From: Acinetobacter sp. ANC 3929
GTDB lineage: Bacteria; Pseudomonadota; Gammaproteobacteria; Pseudomonadales; Moraxellaceae
DNA: 64,000 nt
Assembly (NCBI RefSeq): GCF_000369405.1
Contig: NZ_KB849994.1
Coordinates: 431,942 to 495,941, forward strand
Direction: 5' to 3'
Part shown: positions 26,232-35,694 of the stretch, one piece after another
Position numbering within the stretch: position 1 is the first letter of the stretch
Layout: the number at the start of each line of letters is the position of its first letter
The notes under the pieces: model-generated
The model's database searches: none
Told to the model about the DNA's origin: nothing
Seen by the model: only the letters and a program-made list of their open reading frames with translations
Translations under genes and position numbers: made by a program

Positions 26232-29200
26232 ATGAAGTTAGCATTCTGGAAAAAGGAAAAAGATACTAAATTTGTTACTGAAATTAATTTGGTAGACAGT
26301 GTAATAACGCCTTTACAATACGATGAAGTTGGATTGCTCTATACTTATAAACAAAATGCTAAAAATGATGCAGACTTTTATTGGCAAAGCCTAGAAGAAG
26401 AAGATATCGCTTATCGTATTGATGGGCAGTATGTATTGCCTTGGGAGGATTTTTTTCAACTTCAACAAGATCCTGATCATTCGAATGTACTTCCTTTATT
26501 AAATTTGCCCAAGCAAACAAAGTTGTATCCAGTTCTTCGTAGTGAAGGGGGGTTAAGCAACTCTGATTTTAAAATTATTCTTGATGGGTGGCGTGACCAA
26601 AATGGAATTAAACTTAAAGGGATAAAACGAGGAGGTGCAGTACTTGACGTTGAAGGTGAAGAGCAGTTAATAGATGAAATAACTTGGAAGCTAGTTGAGA
26701 AAATAAAAGAGTTTTCTCGGTTAGTAGATAAAAATTATAAACAAAATCAAAAATATTGGGCACAAATACGAAGCTTAGCTAATCGTAGTCAAGCAAATCT
26801 AGATGATTTTCTGAAAAAAACAGTGGTACTTGCACCTGAAAAATTACAATTAAATTTGCGTAAAAATGAGATTAGCACAGAGTCAGTTGTTGAAGTACAA
26901 CCAGATTTTGAGGAGGCACCATCAAACTGGCTACAAGTATTTGATAAATATAATCAAGTGCAAGACCAGTACAGTATAAGTTTACCTGATGGTGGGATAG
27001 CTCATGTAGTTATTGATCCTCAAGTAAAAAATGTACTCAATGAAATTAAAAAAATGCCGAATAGGCGAGTATCTGGTGAGCGTGCACAAACTTTTTTACA
27101 TAACCCTTTTGCACAATTAGGGGATGATGCCTCAGAGGTTATTTCTCCTGAAAGTTTTGAGCAATCCAAGCAAGAAGCAAAAATTTATAGTTATAGTTTG
27201 CAATTAGATAAACGATATAATGAGGTAGGGCATTATGTTTCTTCTCATCTGCATCTTAATGAAAATTCAGATCGTGATCAACAACCTATAATATTAGAGC
27301 TCGTTAATCTAGAACAAACAAAATATTTTATTGATGCTTTTGATAAGCCCTCACCAGTTTTCCTTTGGGCAGGTTATGCAATAGATAGAACAAGCTATCT
27401 TGATCATCAAATTCAAGATCTTAAAAGTGACATATTAGAAATTCAAAAATTCCAAGATGAATTGCAAGCTAAACAAATACTAGATTTATCAAATTATAGT
27501 GAGCGTGTGATTGGTATTGGGGAGGCTCAAAAGTTAAATCCAGGATTTGTCCAAAAAGACAGTGGTGAATCAGTATGGTTACCGCAACATTTGGTGGAGC
27601 TAGAGCAGCACTTACAAAAGAGCTCTGAAGATCAAACATTTCAATTGCTTGAGCAGCTTATAAAACAGGCTGAACAAGTAGGCAAAGCTCGTGTTGTAAT
27701 TCCAAATACAGATACTGAAGTTTCTATCGATGAAGCCAAGGAATTATTAAATAAATTAAAAACTTCCAAAAAAAATAGTCTTTTAGAGCTGGAAAAAGAG
27801 CCTTTAGAAAATCTTCAGAAAAAAAAGAAAGATACTTTGCTTATCGCAAGTAATATTGAAGAAGCAGAATTCACTAAACAAAGAATGGAACTGCTAACTT
27901 TGGATAAGGTAAGTTTTCCACCACCAAGATTACCTTCAAGTTTTAGAAAGCAGGAATTTAGTTTAAAGCAGCATCAAGAGTATGGTATTTCATGGTTGCA
28001 GAATCTCTATCAATATGCACCAGAAAATGTGAGTGGTTGTCTCCTGGCTGATGACATGGGGTTAGGTAAAACACTTCAATTGTTGTGCTTTATTGGTGAG
28101 TATTTAGAAACTGCAAAACAGAAAAAGCCAGTATTGATCGTCGCTCCAGTATCTTTGCTTGAAAATTGGGAGGCTGAAGCAAATCGTTTCTTTAGTGCAA
28201 AATTTGCAAAAATTCTAAGTTTGTATGGAGAAAATTTAAAAGATCGAAAAATTCCTAAACTTTTGATTTCTGCTCAACTTCGTGAAGATCATGGAATTAC
28301 AAATTTACTTGAGGAAGATTGGCTAGGCGATACAGATATTGTATTGACGACTTATGAAACTATGCGTGATCTAGAGTTTTCTTTAGCACGAGTTGATTGG
28401 TCAATTATGGTGTGTGACGAAGCACAAAAAATCAAAGTACCTACAGCCATGGTCACAAAAGCAGCTAAAGCTCAAAAAGCTGATTTTAAAATTGCTTGTA
28501 CTGGAACACCTGTAGAGAATTCCTTGGTAGATCTTTGGTGTTTGTTTGATTTTATACAGGAAAATTTACTTGGATCATTAAGTGCATTTAATAAAACGTA
28601 TCGTCGCCCGATTGAAAGTGGTGAAAATGCAGATAGCCAATTATTAGAGCAACTACGTGAGTTGATAAAACCACAAGTTCTTAGACGTATGAAGAAAGAA
28701 GTAGCTGATTTACCGAATAAAAATGAAGTTAGTGATTGTAAGAAAATTGGAATTTCAATGCTTCAGCGTCAATTATATGCTGAAGTAATTAATCGTTATC
28801 AGAAGTTATCTACTGAAGGTAATCAAGGGGCAATGTTAGCATCATTGCACAGCATGAGGATGATCTGTGCACATCCTTTACAAATTCGTCCTGATGCTTC
28901 GATTCAAGATTCACCTAAAGTTGATTGGTTAATAAAAACCTTAGAACAAATCAAAGCAAAGAATGAAAAGGTAATTATTTTTACTGAATTTAGGGATATT
29001 CAGGTTTTTCTCAAACGTATTCTTTTAGAAAGGTTTGGGTTGAATATTACTACTGTTAATGGTGATTCAAGTACAAGCAGTAAAAAAGGTTTATCACGTC
29101 AAAATTTAATCGATAAATTTCAAAATACAGTTGGCTTTAATGTCATTATTTTATCCACTGTTGCTGTGGGTTTTGGTGTGAATATACAAAAAGCTAATCA

Positions 29201-29435
29201 TGTTATACATTACACGCGGAGTTGGAATCCTGCTAAGGAAGATCAGGCAACTGACAGAGCGTATCGTATAGGGCAAGACAAAGAAGTATTTGTTTATTAT
29301 CCATCCATATCGGCTCATGATTTTGATACATTTGAAATTAAGTTAGATTACCTTTTATCAAGTAAGCGTGCTCTTGCAGATGACATGTTAAAACCAAGTA
29401 CTGATTTAACTAAAGAGTTGAGTAAATTAATCTAG
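26232..29435 (+). CDS. zorD: Zorya protein ZorD (SNF2/SF2 helicase-nuclease)
   Basis: ZorD (1067 residues) is the effector that degrades phage DNA using an SNF2-like motor. The N-terminal half is family-specific; the motor has LADDMGLGKT (Lys near 613), DEAQKIK (near 728), CTGTPVENSLVDLWCLFDF, the TEF box and the C-terminal VGFGVNIQKANHVIHYTRSW and DQATDRAYRIGQ motif. AAAGGGA precedes ATG 26232. It is the last gene of zorABCD; no clear terminator follows and the 301 bases up to the fic gene hold nothing I recognise. Confidence 0.95.
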   Translation: MKLAFWKKEKDTKFVTEINLVDSVITPLQYDEVGLLYTYKQNAKNDADFYWQSLEEEDIAYRIDGQYVLPWEDFFQLQQDPDHSNVLPLLNLPKQTKLYPVLRSEGGLSNSDFKIILDGWRDQNGIKLKGIKRGGAVLDVEGEEQLIDEITWKLVEKIKEFSRLVDKNYKQNQKYWAQIRSLANRSQANLDDFLKKTVVLAPEKLQLNLRKNEISTESVVEVQPDFEEAPSNWLQVFDKYNQVQDQYSISLPDGGIAHVVIDPQVKNVLNEIKKMPNRRVSGERAQTFLHNPFAQLGDDASEVISPESFEQSKQEAKIYSYSLQLDKRYNEVGHYVSSHLHLNENSDRDQQPIILELVNLEQTKYFIDAFDKPSPVFLWAGYAIDRTSYLDHQIQDLKSDILEIQKFQDELQAKQILDLSNYSERVIGIGEAQKLNPGFVQKDSGESVWLPQHLVELEQHLQKSSEDQTFQLLEQLIKQAEQVGKARVVIPNTDTEVSIDEAKELLNKLKTSKKNSLLELEKEPLENLQKKKKDTLLIASNIEEAEFTKQRMELLTLDKVSFPPPRLPSSFRKQEFSLKQHQEYGISWLQNLYQYAPENVSGCLLADDMGLGKTLQLLCFIGEYLETAKQKKPVLIVAPVSLLENWEAEANRFFSAKFAKILSLYGENLKDRKIPKLLISAQLREDHGITNLLEEDWLGDTDIVLTTYETMRDLEFSLARVDWSIMVCDEAQKIKVPTAMVTKAAKAQKADFKIACTGTPVENSLVDLWCLFDFIQENLLGSLSAFNKTYRRPIESGENADSQLLEQLRELIKPQVLRRMKKEVADLPNKNEVSDCKKIGISMLQRQLYAEVINRYQKLSTEGNQGAMLASLHSMRMICAHPLQIRPDASIQDSPKVDWLIKTLEQIKAKNEKVIIFTEFRDIQVFLKRILLERFGLNITTVNGDSSTSSKKGLSRQNLIDKFQNTVGFNVIILSTVAVGFGVNIQKANHVIHYTRSWNPAKEDQATDRAYRIGQDKEVFVYYPSISAHDFDTFEIKLDYLLSSKRALADDMLKPSTDLTKELSKLI

Positions 29436-29736
29436 GGTAACTCGAGCTAATATTCTTTAAGATTTGACCAAAACCCGGAATTAAAATACTTCATAGGCTC
29501 ATTTACTATTCTAATTCATGCTACATAATCAATTGTTTTAGCTAGGCTTTGGTTAGAGTTATTTTTACATTCCACATATTGTAGTTTACTGTAGCTGATT
29601 TAAAAAATTGTGAATCGATTGATCTTTGTTCAGTTATTAAGGTAGGTTTTTTTCTGACTAAAAAGCGAGTTTATCAGATGCGAATTTGTACTTTAGGCAA
29701 CAGAAAAGGATATTCATATTAAATATATTCAACCTT
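29436..29736. other. Gene-free stretch between zorD and fic
   Basis: AT-rich, 301 bases between convergent zorD and fic. I see no ORF with a ribosome site, no strong hairpin with T run and no repeat. Confidence 0.6.
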
Positions 29737-30861
29737 TCAAGTTGCTATTAGCTTAACCTGATACCTCGTATTTCTTCCTCCTCCTTCAAGTTTCACAATA
29801 CAGCCTTTTTCGAGTAAATCAGTGAGATGGCGAGTTGCAGTAGCTCGACTGACTTTCGCTACTTTCTGATACTGGGATGCACTTATTCCGTGCACAAAAC
29901 CATTCTCCCCTCCATCAAGTAGTCGATTTAAAACTTTGCGTTGTCCTTCATGCAAATCCAATTCTGAAAAAACCTGCCAAAATGTACTTTTAAAAAGAGT
30001 TCTTTCAATACGCTCTAATGTCTGCTCAAGGCTTTCATTAAGTGCTTGTAAAAACCAAAGTAACCAGTCAGTAATATCAGAACCACTTTTTTGAGTGGCT
30101 TCAAGAATTTCATAATAGCTTTTACGCATATTTAAAATGATAGGTGACATCGCATATAGACGAATACTTTGCTGATCCATTTGAGCTAGAGCTAAGTCAG
30201 TCAGTGTACGTGTAATACGTCCATTACCATCATCAAAAGGATGGAGTGTCACAAACCATAGGTGAGTAATACCAGCTCGAATCAATGGATCAAGCAGACT
30301 ATCGTCTCTACTGTTATTAAACCATTGTATAAATTCATTTAAACGTTGTTCTAAACCTTCTCGTGGAGGAGCTTCAAAATGCACTGTAGGGTAGTCCATC
30401 CGTCCAGATACTACCTGCATAGGTTCATGTCCACGTAATTGACCGATTCGAATACGCTGTGTTGTCCAGTCACTTTCATTGAATAGCCATTGGTGCCACT
30501 GAAATAATCTTTCAGCAGATAGGTCTTGTTCAAAGTTATTTAAGGCATCTAGCATGATATTGGCTAGACCATCTGATCGTTCTGAGCTTGGATAGGGTTG
30601 TTCTAGTGATACACCTAAACGCTTTGCTAAAGATGATCGAAGTGAATAAACATTGAGAGTTTCATTCTCAATCGCTGAAGATGAGACAAGATTGGCAATC
30701 AGGTTGTCTAAGGTAAGGTGGTCTTTTTCTGGGTTATATTGGCTTTGCCCAAGTAGAATTCCAACTTTTTGATGAATATGTCTGGTGAGTGGAAGAATCT
30801 TTTCCTCTTTCCATGTAAAGGTTGTCCAGTCAGGCTGTTTCCAAATCCAGTCATCATACAT
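29737..30861 (-). CDS. Fic-family AMPylating enzyme with inhibitory helix and winged-helix tail
   Basis: Fic proteins transfer AMP (or similar groups) to target proteins. The N-terminus looks like DUF4172; the self-inhibition motif Ser61-x3-Glu65-Asn66 (SSAIEN) is present, then the active site HPFDDGNGRITR near 207-218, and a C-terminal winged helix (GISASQYQKVAKVSRATATR, HLTDLLEKGCIV). The helix suggests that it also binds DNA and regulates its own gene. A perfect palindrome lies just upstream at 30915-30941. AAGGAATGGCCAAAT precedes the start. It is the last cargo gene of the element and points toward zorD. Confidence 0.93.
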   Translation of the reverse strand: MYDDWIWKQPDWTTFTWKEEKILPLTRHIHQKVGILLGQSQYNPEKDHLTLDNLIANLVSSSAIENETLNVYSLRSSLAKRLGVSLEQPYPSSERSDGLANIMLDALNNFEQDLSAERLFQWHQWLFNESDWTTQRIRIGQLRGHEPMQVVSGRMDYPTVHFEAPPREGLEQRLNEFIQWFNNSRDDSLLDPLIRAGITHLWFVTLHPFDDGNGRITRTLTDLALAQMDQQSIRLYAMSPIILNMRKSYYEILEATQKSGSDITDWLLWFLQALNESLEQTLERIERTLFKSTFWQVFSELDLHEGQRKVLNRLLDGGENGFVHGISASQYQKVAKVSRATATRHLTDLLEKGCIVKLEGGGRNTRYQVKLIAT

Positions 30862-30914
30862 ATTTGGCCATTCCTTGAAGTAGTTAGAAATAGGAGTGAG
30901 CAGATTATAGTGTA

Positions 30915-30941
30915 TATTTGACTCAATAAATGAGTCAAATA
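30915..30941. promoter_or_regulatory. Palindromic operator upstream of fic
   Basis: TATTTGACTCA and TGAGTCAAATA are perfect 11-base arms with a five-base spacer. The centre is about 67 bases before the fic start. Together with the winged helix of the Fic protein it suggests autorepression. Operator role inferred. Confidence 0.65.
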
Positions 30942-31006
30942 AAATTGTGATTCAGCTCATCTAATTATTCAATCTAATGACTTATTTTGTGGGCATAAAA
31001 AAGATG

Positions 31007-31056
31007 GTGTAGGTTGCTTGAATGATTTTGAAAAAGTGTAGGTTGTTGTATAGGTT
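31007..31056 (+). repeat. Right-end integrase arm-type repeats (GTGTAGGTT)
   Basis: GTGTAGGTT at 31007-31015 and 31036-31044, with a variant GTATAGGTT at 31048-31056. The same 9-mer occurs twice near the integrase. They sit 50 bases inside the right core. Confidence 0.55.
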
Positions 31057-31080
31057 TTGAAATTTTGTTAAAAATTTATG

Positions 31081-31158
31081 TTATAAATCAATGTAAAGGT
31101 ATTTATGCATCATCGGCGTATGAGATGAAAGATCAGCCATGATTTCAGCGCTATTCAT
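31081..31158 (-). pseudogene. mutS: Displaced original 5' end of mutS
   Basis: On the minus strand ATG at 31158 with AAGGAT upstream starts a 25-codon frame. Its ADLSSHTPMMHKYL matches [14 protein letters not shown] of the intact MutS start, after which it continues into element DNA (YIDL) and stops. It is the fragment left behind when the element inserted. DNA differs at many third positions from the 2518-2450 copy, so the element brought its own diverged mutS start. The original mutS promoter should lie just to the right and now reads into the element toward fic. Confidence 0.85.
31106..31113 (+). other. Right attachment core in the displaced mutS start
   Basis: TGCATCAT matches 2467-2474. 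It lies inside the mutS-like codons at 31158-31081, marking the right boundary of the element. Distance between cores is about 28.6 kb. Confidence 0.7.
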
Positions 31159-31636
31159 TTATGTTAAATCCTTAAATTTAAATAATAAATAAGTTTAATT
31201 CTAAAGCTCAGCTGCCTTACTAATGCGAACAGCCAATGCACAATTTCGACTTGAATGAAGAAAGAAGTATACCTTTCTGTGTACTTCTTTTCTGTCAAAA
31301 TCGAGTCAACAGTGTATGAGAAATTGAATGATTTACTCAGTATGATCATCTTAACAAATTGAGAAAGATTCACAAAAAGGAATCCATGACGTGTGAAGAA
31401 ATAAACAACAAAAAAAGTTGCTCAGTCAGCTTTTATAATAGAAAAGTTTTAGCGCATGAAAAAATGGCTATGGATCGTCAGTGATGTAACACATGAATTT
31501 GAAGCTCTTGAGGTGGAGGAGATCCAAACAGAACATATTCATTAATGTAAAAAATTGCATTTTTAAATATTTCAGAAGATTGGAGGCGCTTAGTTGTTCT
31601 AATCACTTCCAATCACATATTTTAAAAGAGCGAAAA
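31159..31636. other. Former mutS upstream region, no gene called
   Basis: About 480 bases with the presumed native mutS promoter on the minus strand. A 29-codon plus-strand frame at 31456-31545 (MKKWLWIVSDV) lacks a clear ribosome site and is not called. Confidence 0.5.
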
Positions 31637-32782
31637 TTAGAAATACTTCAGCAGAGTGATATGTTTATTTCTATGTTTAAATTCAGAAAATTTATAAACA
31701 AGAGGGTACAGTAATACACTGAGGACAATAGCAATCGTCCAAAGCGTTGAAACGCTTTCTACACCGTAATATTCGCCATAATTTGTACCAAAAATATTGA
31801 CAGCAATAAGGTATAAAACTTTTAACACATATAAGTGGACGATATAAAAAAACATGGGCACAGAGCCAAATACAATGAAAGGTTTAACCCAATGCTTATT
31901 TTCAACTTTGTGCAATAAAACTAATAGAATCAGTCCAATACCTACATTGAAGAGCGTGAATAGAAGTGAAGGTGGGTATTTAGTAAGATTTATAAAACTC
32001 ATCGCAGTATCAGTAAATGAAGGCATCGAAATCCAAGCTTGATCGCCATAAAAATTCAAATACCGTAAAAGAACAAAGGTTCCGACACTCGCTAGACCAA
32101 AGCTGAGTAATATCTGGTTCTTCTGATGCATTGTTTTGGATTGATGAAATACTGTTGTACCAATGCAGTATCCTAGTGTAATGATACCGATCCAAGGCAA
32201 AACAGGATAAGAAGTCCTAAAACGAATGACATCTCCAAAAATAATCCAGCCTCTTTCATGGAGGATTAACCACAAGTGATGCAGAATTGGAGCATTTTCA
32301 AATGAAAGATGATCGAGTAAGTTGTGACCAAAAATGATCAGCAAGCTAATGAACCAAAGCAATTTTTTTGGTAACCCAATGAGAGCTGCTAGAGCGAGCA
32401 TGCTAATACCAATTGCCCATATGACTTGTAAATAAACAACGTCAGGCGGGAAGGTTCCAGTCCATGCAAAGTTAATGACAATTAATTCGAGGAAAATTAA
32501 GAATAATCCCCGCTTTAAAAGAAACTCTCTTGTCATCGCTAGATTATTCTTAGCTTGATAAAGATAAGCGGATAACCCAGTTAAAAGTACAAAAACAGGT
32601 GCACATAAGTGTGCCAATATTCGACTTAAGAAAAGCGGGTCTTCAGTATCTGGGACAAGCATTGGATCAGGTACTTGATAGTGAAGGTAAAAAGTTTCTC
32701 TAACGTGATCGACCATCATGATTAAGATAACCAAACCTCTAAGAGCATCAATTGCTTGTAAACGTTGAGAAGATATAGACAT
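31637..32782 (-). CDS. DUF1624 / HGSNAT-like integral membrane acyltransferase
   Basis: The 381-residue protein has about ten membrane helices and the family start QAIDALRGLVILIMMVDHVR, with the conserved Arg-Gly and Asp-His residues. The heparan-alpha-glucosaminide acetyltransferase-like and acyltransferase-3 families transfer acyl groups to extracytoplasmic sugars. Substrate here is unknown. It stands alone on the minus strand, with a 360-base divergent region to the small ORF before kup. Likely a core gene outside the element. Confidence 0.82.
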   Translation of the reverse strand: MSISSQRLQAIDALRGLVILIMMVDHVRETFYLHYQVPDPMLVPDTEDPLFLSRILAHLCAPVFVLLTGLSAYLYQAKNNLAMTREFLLKRGLFLIFLELIVINFAWTGTFPPDVVYLQVIWAIGISMLALAALIGLPKKLLWFISLLIIFGHNLLDHLSFENAPILHHLWLILHERGWIIFGDVIRFRTSYPVLPWIGIITLGYCIGTTVFHQSKTMHQKNQILLSFGLASVGTFVLLRYLNFYGDQAWISMPSFTDTAMSFINLTKYPPSLLFTLFNVGIGLILLVLLHKVENKHWVKPFIVFGSVPMFFYIVHLYVLKVLYLIAVNIFGTNYGEYYGVESVSTLWTIAIVLSVLLYPLVYKFSEFKHRNKHITLLKYF

Positions 32783-33156
32783 AAATTAAGTAAGAAATTA
32801 ATGGTATGTTATAATGTATCATATTGTGATTTAAGATCGTTTAACAAACAATAATTAGTTTCGAGAGAGAAGATGAGGTAGATATAGTTGAGGCGTTTTA
32901 TATGGCTGAGTTACTGCAAAAGTAATAGGCTTTACGATATTTAAAAGTGCTTGTTGCGGCTAGCCTGGGCTTTGAGTTTTTTGTTTAATTCCGATTAGAT
33001 CTTATATTAAATCAATGTGATTAGCACCTAACAGCGAAATAAGAATGTTAAGCCTTATGATGAGGTGTAATAGCGTAAAAATTTACGCAAATTTTACGCG
33101 GCCAATTTTTTAAGTTTATTAAAATACACTTTGCAATCGTTCTTATGGATAGGTTA
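32783..33156. other. Divergent promoter region with GCGTAAA repeats
   Basis: GCGTAAA (33073-33079) pairs with TTTACGC (33082-33088), and another TTTACGC is at 33093-33099. These lie 58 bases before the 75-79-codon ORF that precedes kup and may be a regulator site. Nothing else is seen in the stretch. Confidence 0.4.
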
Positions 33157-33384
33157 ATGGGTTTCTTTAATACGTCTGATCAAAGCAATCATTTTCATAA
33201 CATGCTTCTTAATAAAAAAGACATATTCAATGGTTATAGCGTAGAAATGCTGGCTGAAAAGTACGTAGATGCACCGAAAGAAATACAGCAGATTATTGTT
33301 CAGATTCTTAAAGAGAGAGGGTATTCTTCACAAGAAATAGAGCATATGCTTAAACAAACGAATGAAAAAAGTTTTGTCCTATAA
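33157..33384 (+). CDS. Small protein upstream of kup
   Basis: A 75-residue soluble protein (79 if ATG 33145 is used). GGATAGG lies before ATG 33157, which supports this start. Helical and charged: VEMLAEKYVDAPKEIQQIIVQILKERGYSSQEIEHML looks like a three-helix unit. It ends 19 bases before kup, so the two are probably cotranscribed; a role in potassium transport is only suggested by position. Family not recognised. Confidence 0.65.
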   Translation: MGFFNTSDQSNHFHNMLLNKKDIFNGYSVEMLAEKYVDAPKEIQQIIVQILKERGYSSQEIEHMLKQTNEKSFVL

Positions 33385-33403
33385 ACGCTAAAGAAAACTA
33401 AAT

Positions 33404-35281
33404 ATGCAGAGTACTACAAAAAAAGCAGCATTGCCTGCCACAGCTTTGGCAGCCCTCGGGGTCGTGTTTGGAGATATTGGAACAAGCCCGCTATATGCAT
33501 TAAAAGAATCCTTCCATGCCGCCCATGGTTTAGGCATTCAACCTGATAATGTCTTAGGTATTTTGTCTATTATTTTTTGGTGTTTAATGCTGATTATAAG
33601 TATTAAATACATCGCTATCGTCATGCGTGCTGATAATAATGGTGAAGGCGGGATCATGGCATTATTAGCATTGAACCTGCGTAAAGCGAAATTATCAGAT
33701 ACAAAAAAGATCTATCTCATCGCAATCGGTTTTATCGGGGCATCTTTATTTTTTGGAGATGGGATCATTACTCCAGCAATATCTGTTCTTTCTGCGGTTG
33801 AAGGCTTGTCCATTGCGACCAATGTGCTTGACCCCTTTATTTTGCCGATCGCGATTGTGATCGTAACCACGCTATTCATCATGCAAAAACATGGTACAGC
33901 CTTTGTGGGTAAGTTCTTTGGACCCATCACCTTAGTCTGGTTTCTGTCACTTGGTATTTTAGGTATTGCCAGTGTAGTACAGACACCTGTTGTACTGGGG
34001 ATGGTCAGTCCACATTGGGCAATACAGTTTATTTTTACTCATCCTGTACAGTCTTTCTTTATTATGGGGGCAGTGGTATTAACGGTCACTGGTGGAGAAG
34101 CACTCTATGCGGATATGGGACACTTTGGTCCACGACCCATTCGTTTTGGATGGTTCAGTGTCGTGTTGCCTTGCTTGGTCTTAAACTATGCAGGCCAAGG
34201 TGCATTATTACTGCGTAACCCAACCGCGATTGAAAACCCATTCTATTTGTTGGTGCCAAGTTGGGCGCTCTACCCGATGATTATCTTGGCGACGATGGCA
34301 GCGGTAATTGCGTCACAGGCGGTTATTTCTGGGGTGTTCTCATTGGCACGCCAAGCCATTCAATTGGGCTATTTACCACGATTAAGTATTAAACATACGT
34401 CTGACTCAGAAGAAGGGCAGATTTATGTGCCTTTTCTAAACTGGTTATTGTTGATTGCAATTTTAATTCTGATTTTAATTTTTCAAACCAGTTCAAACCT
34501 TGCCAGTGCTTATGGTCTAGCTGTGACATTAACCATGCTGTGCGATACGATTTTGGTTGCCGTCTTTATTTACTATGCTTGGAAATGGAGCCTGCCAAAG
34601 GTATTTCTCCTTATTATTCCATTCTTCATTCTTGAGTCAGTTTTAGTTGCGGCTGCATCTTTAAAAATATTCGCAGGCGGTTGGGTGCCATTATTAATTG
34701 GCGCTGTTGCAATGGTTATTCTAATGACTTGGAAGCGAGGTCGTGAACTTACTTTTGCCAAGCTTGAACATGACACCTTATCGCTCGATTTATTTTTAAG
34801 AAGTATTGGTGATAATGTGCATCGTGTACCTGGTGATGCAGTATTCCTAACAGGTACGCCGAATGTGGTTCCACATGCCATGTTGCACAATATTAAGCAT
34901 AATAAAGTGCTACATGAGCGTAATATTCTGGTGACTGTGGTGATTGAGGATGTCCCGTTCGTTCCACAAGAACAACGGATTGGTGTTGAAACTTTAGATA
35001 ATCATTTTTATCGGATCAAAATTTTCTATGGCTTTAAAGACGAGCCGAATGTACCACGAGCATTGGCTCAAGCTTATGAGCAGCTAGAGTTTGAATATGA
35101 TTTGATGCAGATTAGTTTCTTTATCTCACGCGAACGTATCATGCATAGTGTCGGGGATGGGATGGCGCCTTGGCGGGAACATCTCTTTATTTCAATGCAA
35201 CGTAATACCAGCCCTGTCAGTGATTTCTACCAAATTCCTACCAATCGAGTGGTAGAGTTGGGTAGTCAGATTGAAATTTAA
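33404..35281 (+). CDS. kup: KUP-family low-affinity potassium transporter
   Basis: Kup imports potassium with protons across the inner membrane. The family signature [19 protein letters not shown] is at the N-terminus, followed by about twelve membrane helices (for example [17 protein letters not shown] and [13 protein letters not shown]) and a soluble C-terminus of about 190 residues. Length 625 is the normal size. It follows the small ORF by 19 bases and ends with a terminator. Confidence 0.96.
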   Translation: MQSTTKKAALPATALAALGVVFGDIGTSPLYALKESFHAAHGLGIQPDNVLGILSIIFWCLMLIISIKYIAIVMRADNNGEGGIMALLALNLRKAKLSDTKKIYLIAIGFIGASLFFGDGIITPAISVLSAVEGLSIATNVLDPFILPIAIVIVTTLFIMQKHGTAFVGKFFGPITLVWFLSLGILGIASVVQTPVVLGMVSPHWAIQFIFTHPVQSFFIMGAVVLTVTGGEALYADMGHFGPRPIRFGWFSVVLPCLVLNYAGQGALLLRNPTAIENPFYLLVPSWALYPMIILATMAAVIASQAVISGVFSLARQAIQLGYLPRLSIKHTSDSEEGQIYVPFLNWLLLIAILILILIFQTSSNLASAYGLAVTLTMLCDTILVAVFIYYAWKWSLPKVFLLIIPFFILESVLVAAASLKIFAGGWVPLLIGAVAMVILMTWKRGRELTFAKLEHDTLSLDLFLRSIGDNVHRVPGDAVFLTGTPNVVPHAMLHNIKHNKVLHERNILVTVVIEDVPFVPQEQRIGVETLDNHFYRIKIFYGFKDEPNVPRALAQAYEQLEFEYDLMQISFFISRERIMHSVGDGMAPWREHLFISMQRNTSPVSDFYQIPTNRVVELGSQIEI

Positions 35282-35305
35282 AAAAATGACATGCTCAGTT
35301 TTTTC

Positions 35306-35338
35306 TGAAGTGGCGGTAAAAGCCTCCACTTCATTTTT
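35306..35338 (+). terminator. Rho-independent terminator after kup
   Basis: TGAAGTGG and CCACTTCA arms, extended by GG/CC pairs inside, followed by TTTTT. Confidence 0.85.
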
Positions 35339-35665
35339 GCTGTAGAAACATTGGATAATAAGTCCTATATCGAGACTGTTTTATTTTCTAATAAATGGCC
35401 TGAATTGGTTTTATAAAGAGTCTTTATTGTTTTTTGGTTGCGTTTAATGTGTAACAAATTATTCAAAATTTAATTAAACTACAAACTTGAAATCTACATA
35501 TCATATTGATATTTAATTTTTTTTATTATTTTGTTTAGCTTATATATGATTCTTAAAAAATTAAACTCAATTCTGAAAGATTAGGCATAATCGGAGCAAC
35601 TATTGTAAAAAAGGTCTATATACATGGATCCCTCGTCGGGTAAAAAATTAAAGTACAATTTCATA

Positions 35666-35689
35666 ACTCCTTGTTTTTGTAAAAGGAGT
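35666..35689 (+). promoter_or_regulatory. Hairpin masking the ribosome site of the TerC gene
   Basis: ACTCCTT (35666-35672) pairs with AAGGAGT (35683-35689), loop of ten. The 3' arm is the Shine-Dalgarno of ATG 35695. TerC-family genes are often controlled at the RNA level by manganese or pH; I see no yybP-ykoY consensus here, so this may be a simpler translational switch. The rest of 35339-35665 holds nothing I recognise. Confidence 0.45.
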
Positions 35690-35694
35690 AAATA

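Noticed and set aside
31456-31545. 29-codon ORF starting MKKWLWIVSDV
   Set aside because: No clear ribosome site, too short, and no supporting context.
35540-35694. yybP-ykoY manganese riboswitch before the TerC gene
   Set aside because: The conserved purine-rich loops of that riboswitch could not be found; only the simple ribosome-site hairpin is seen.
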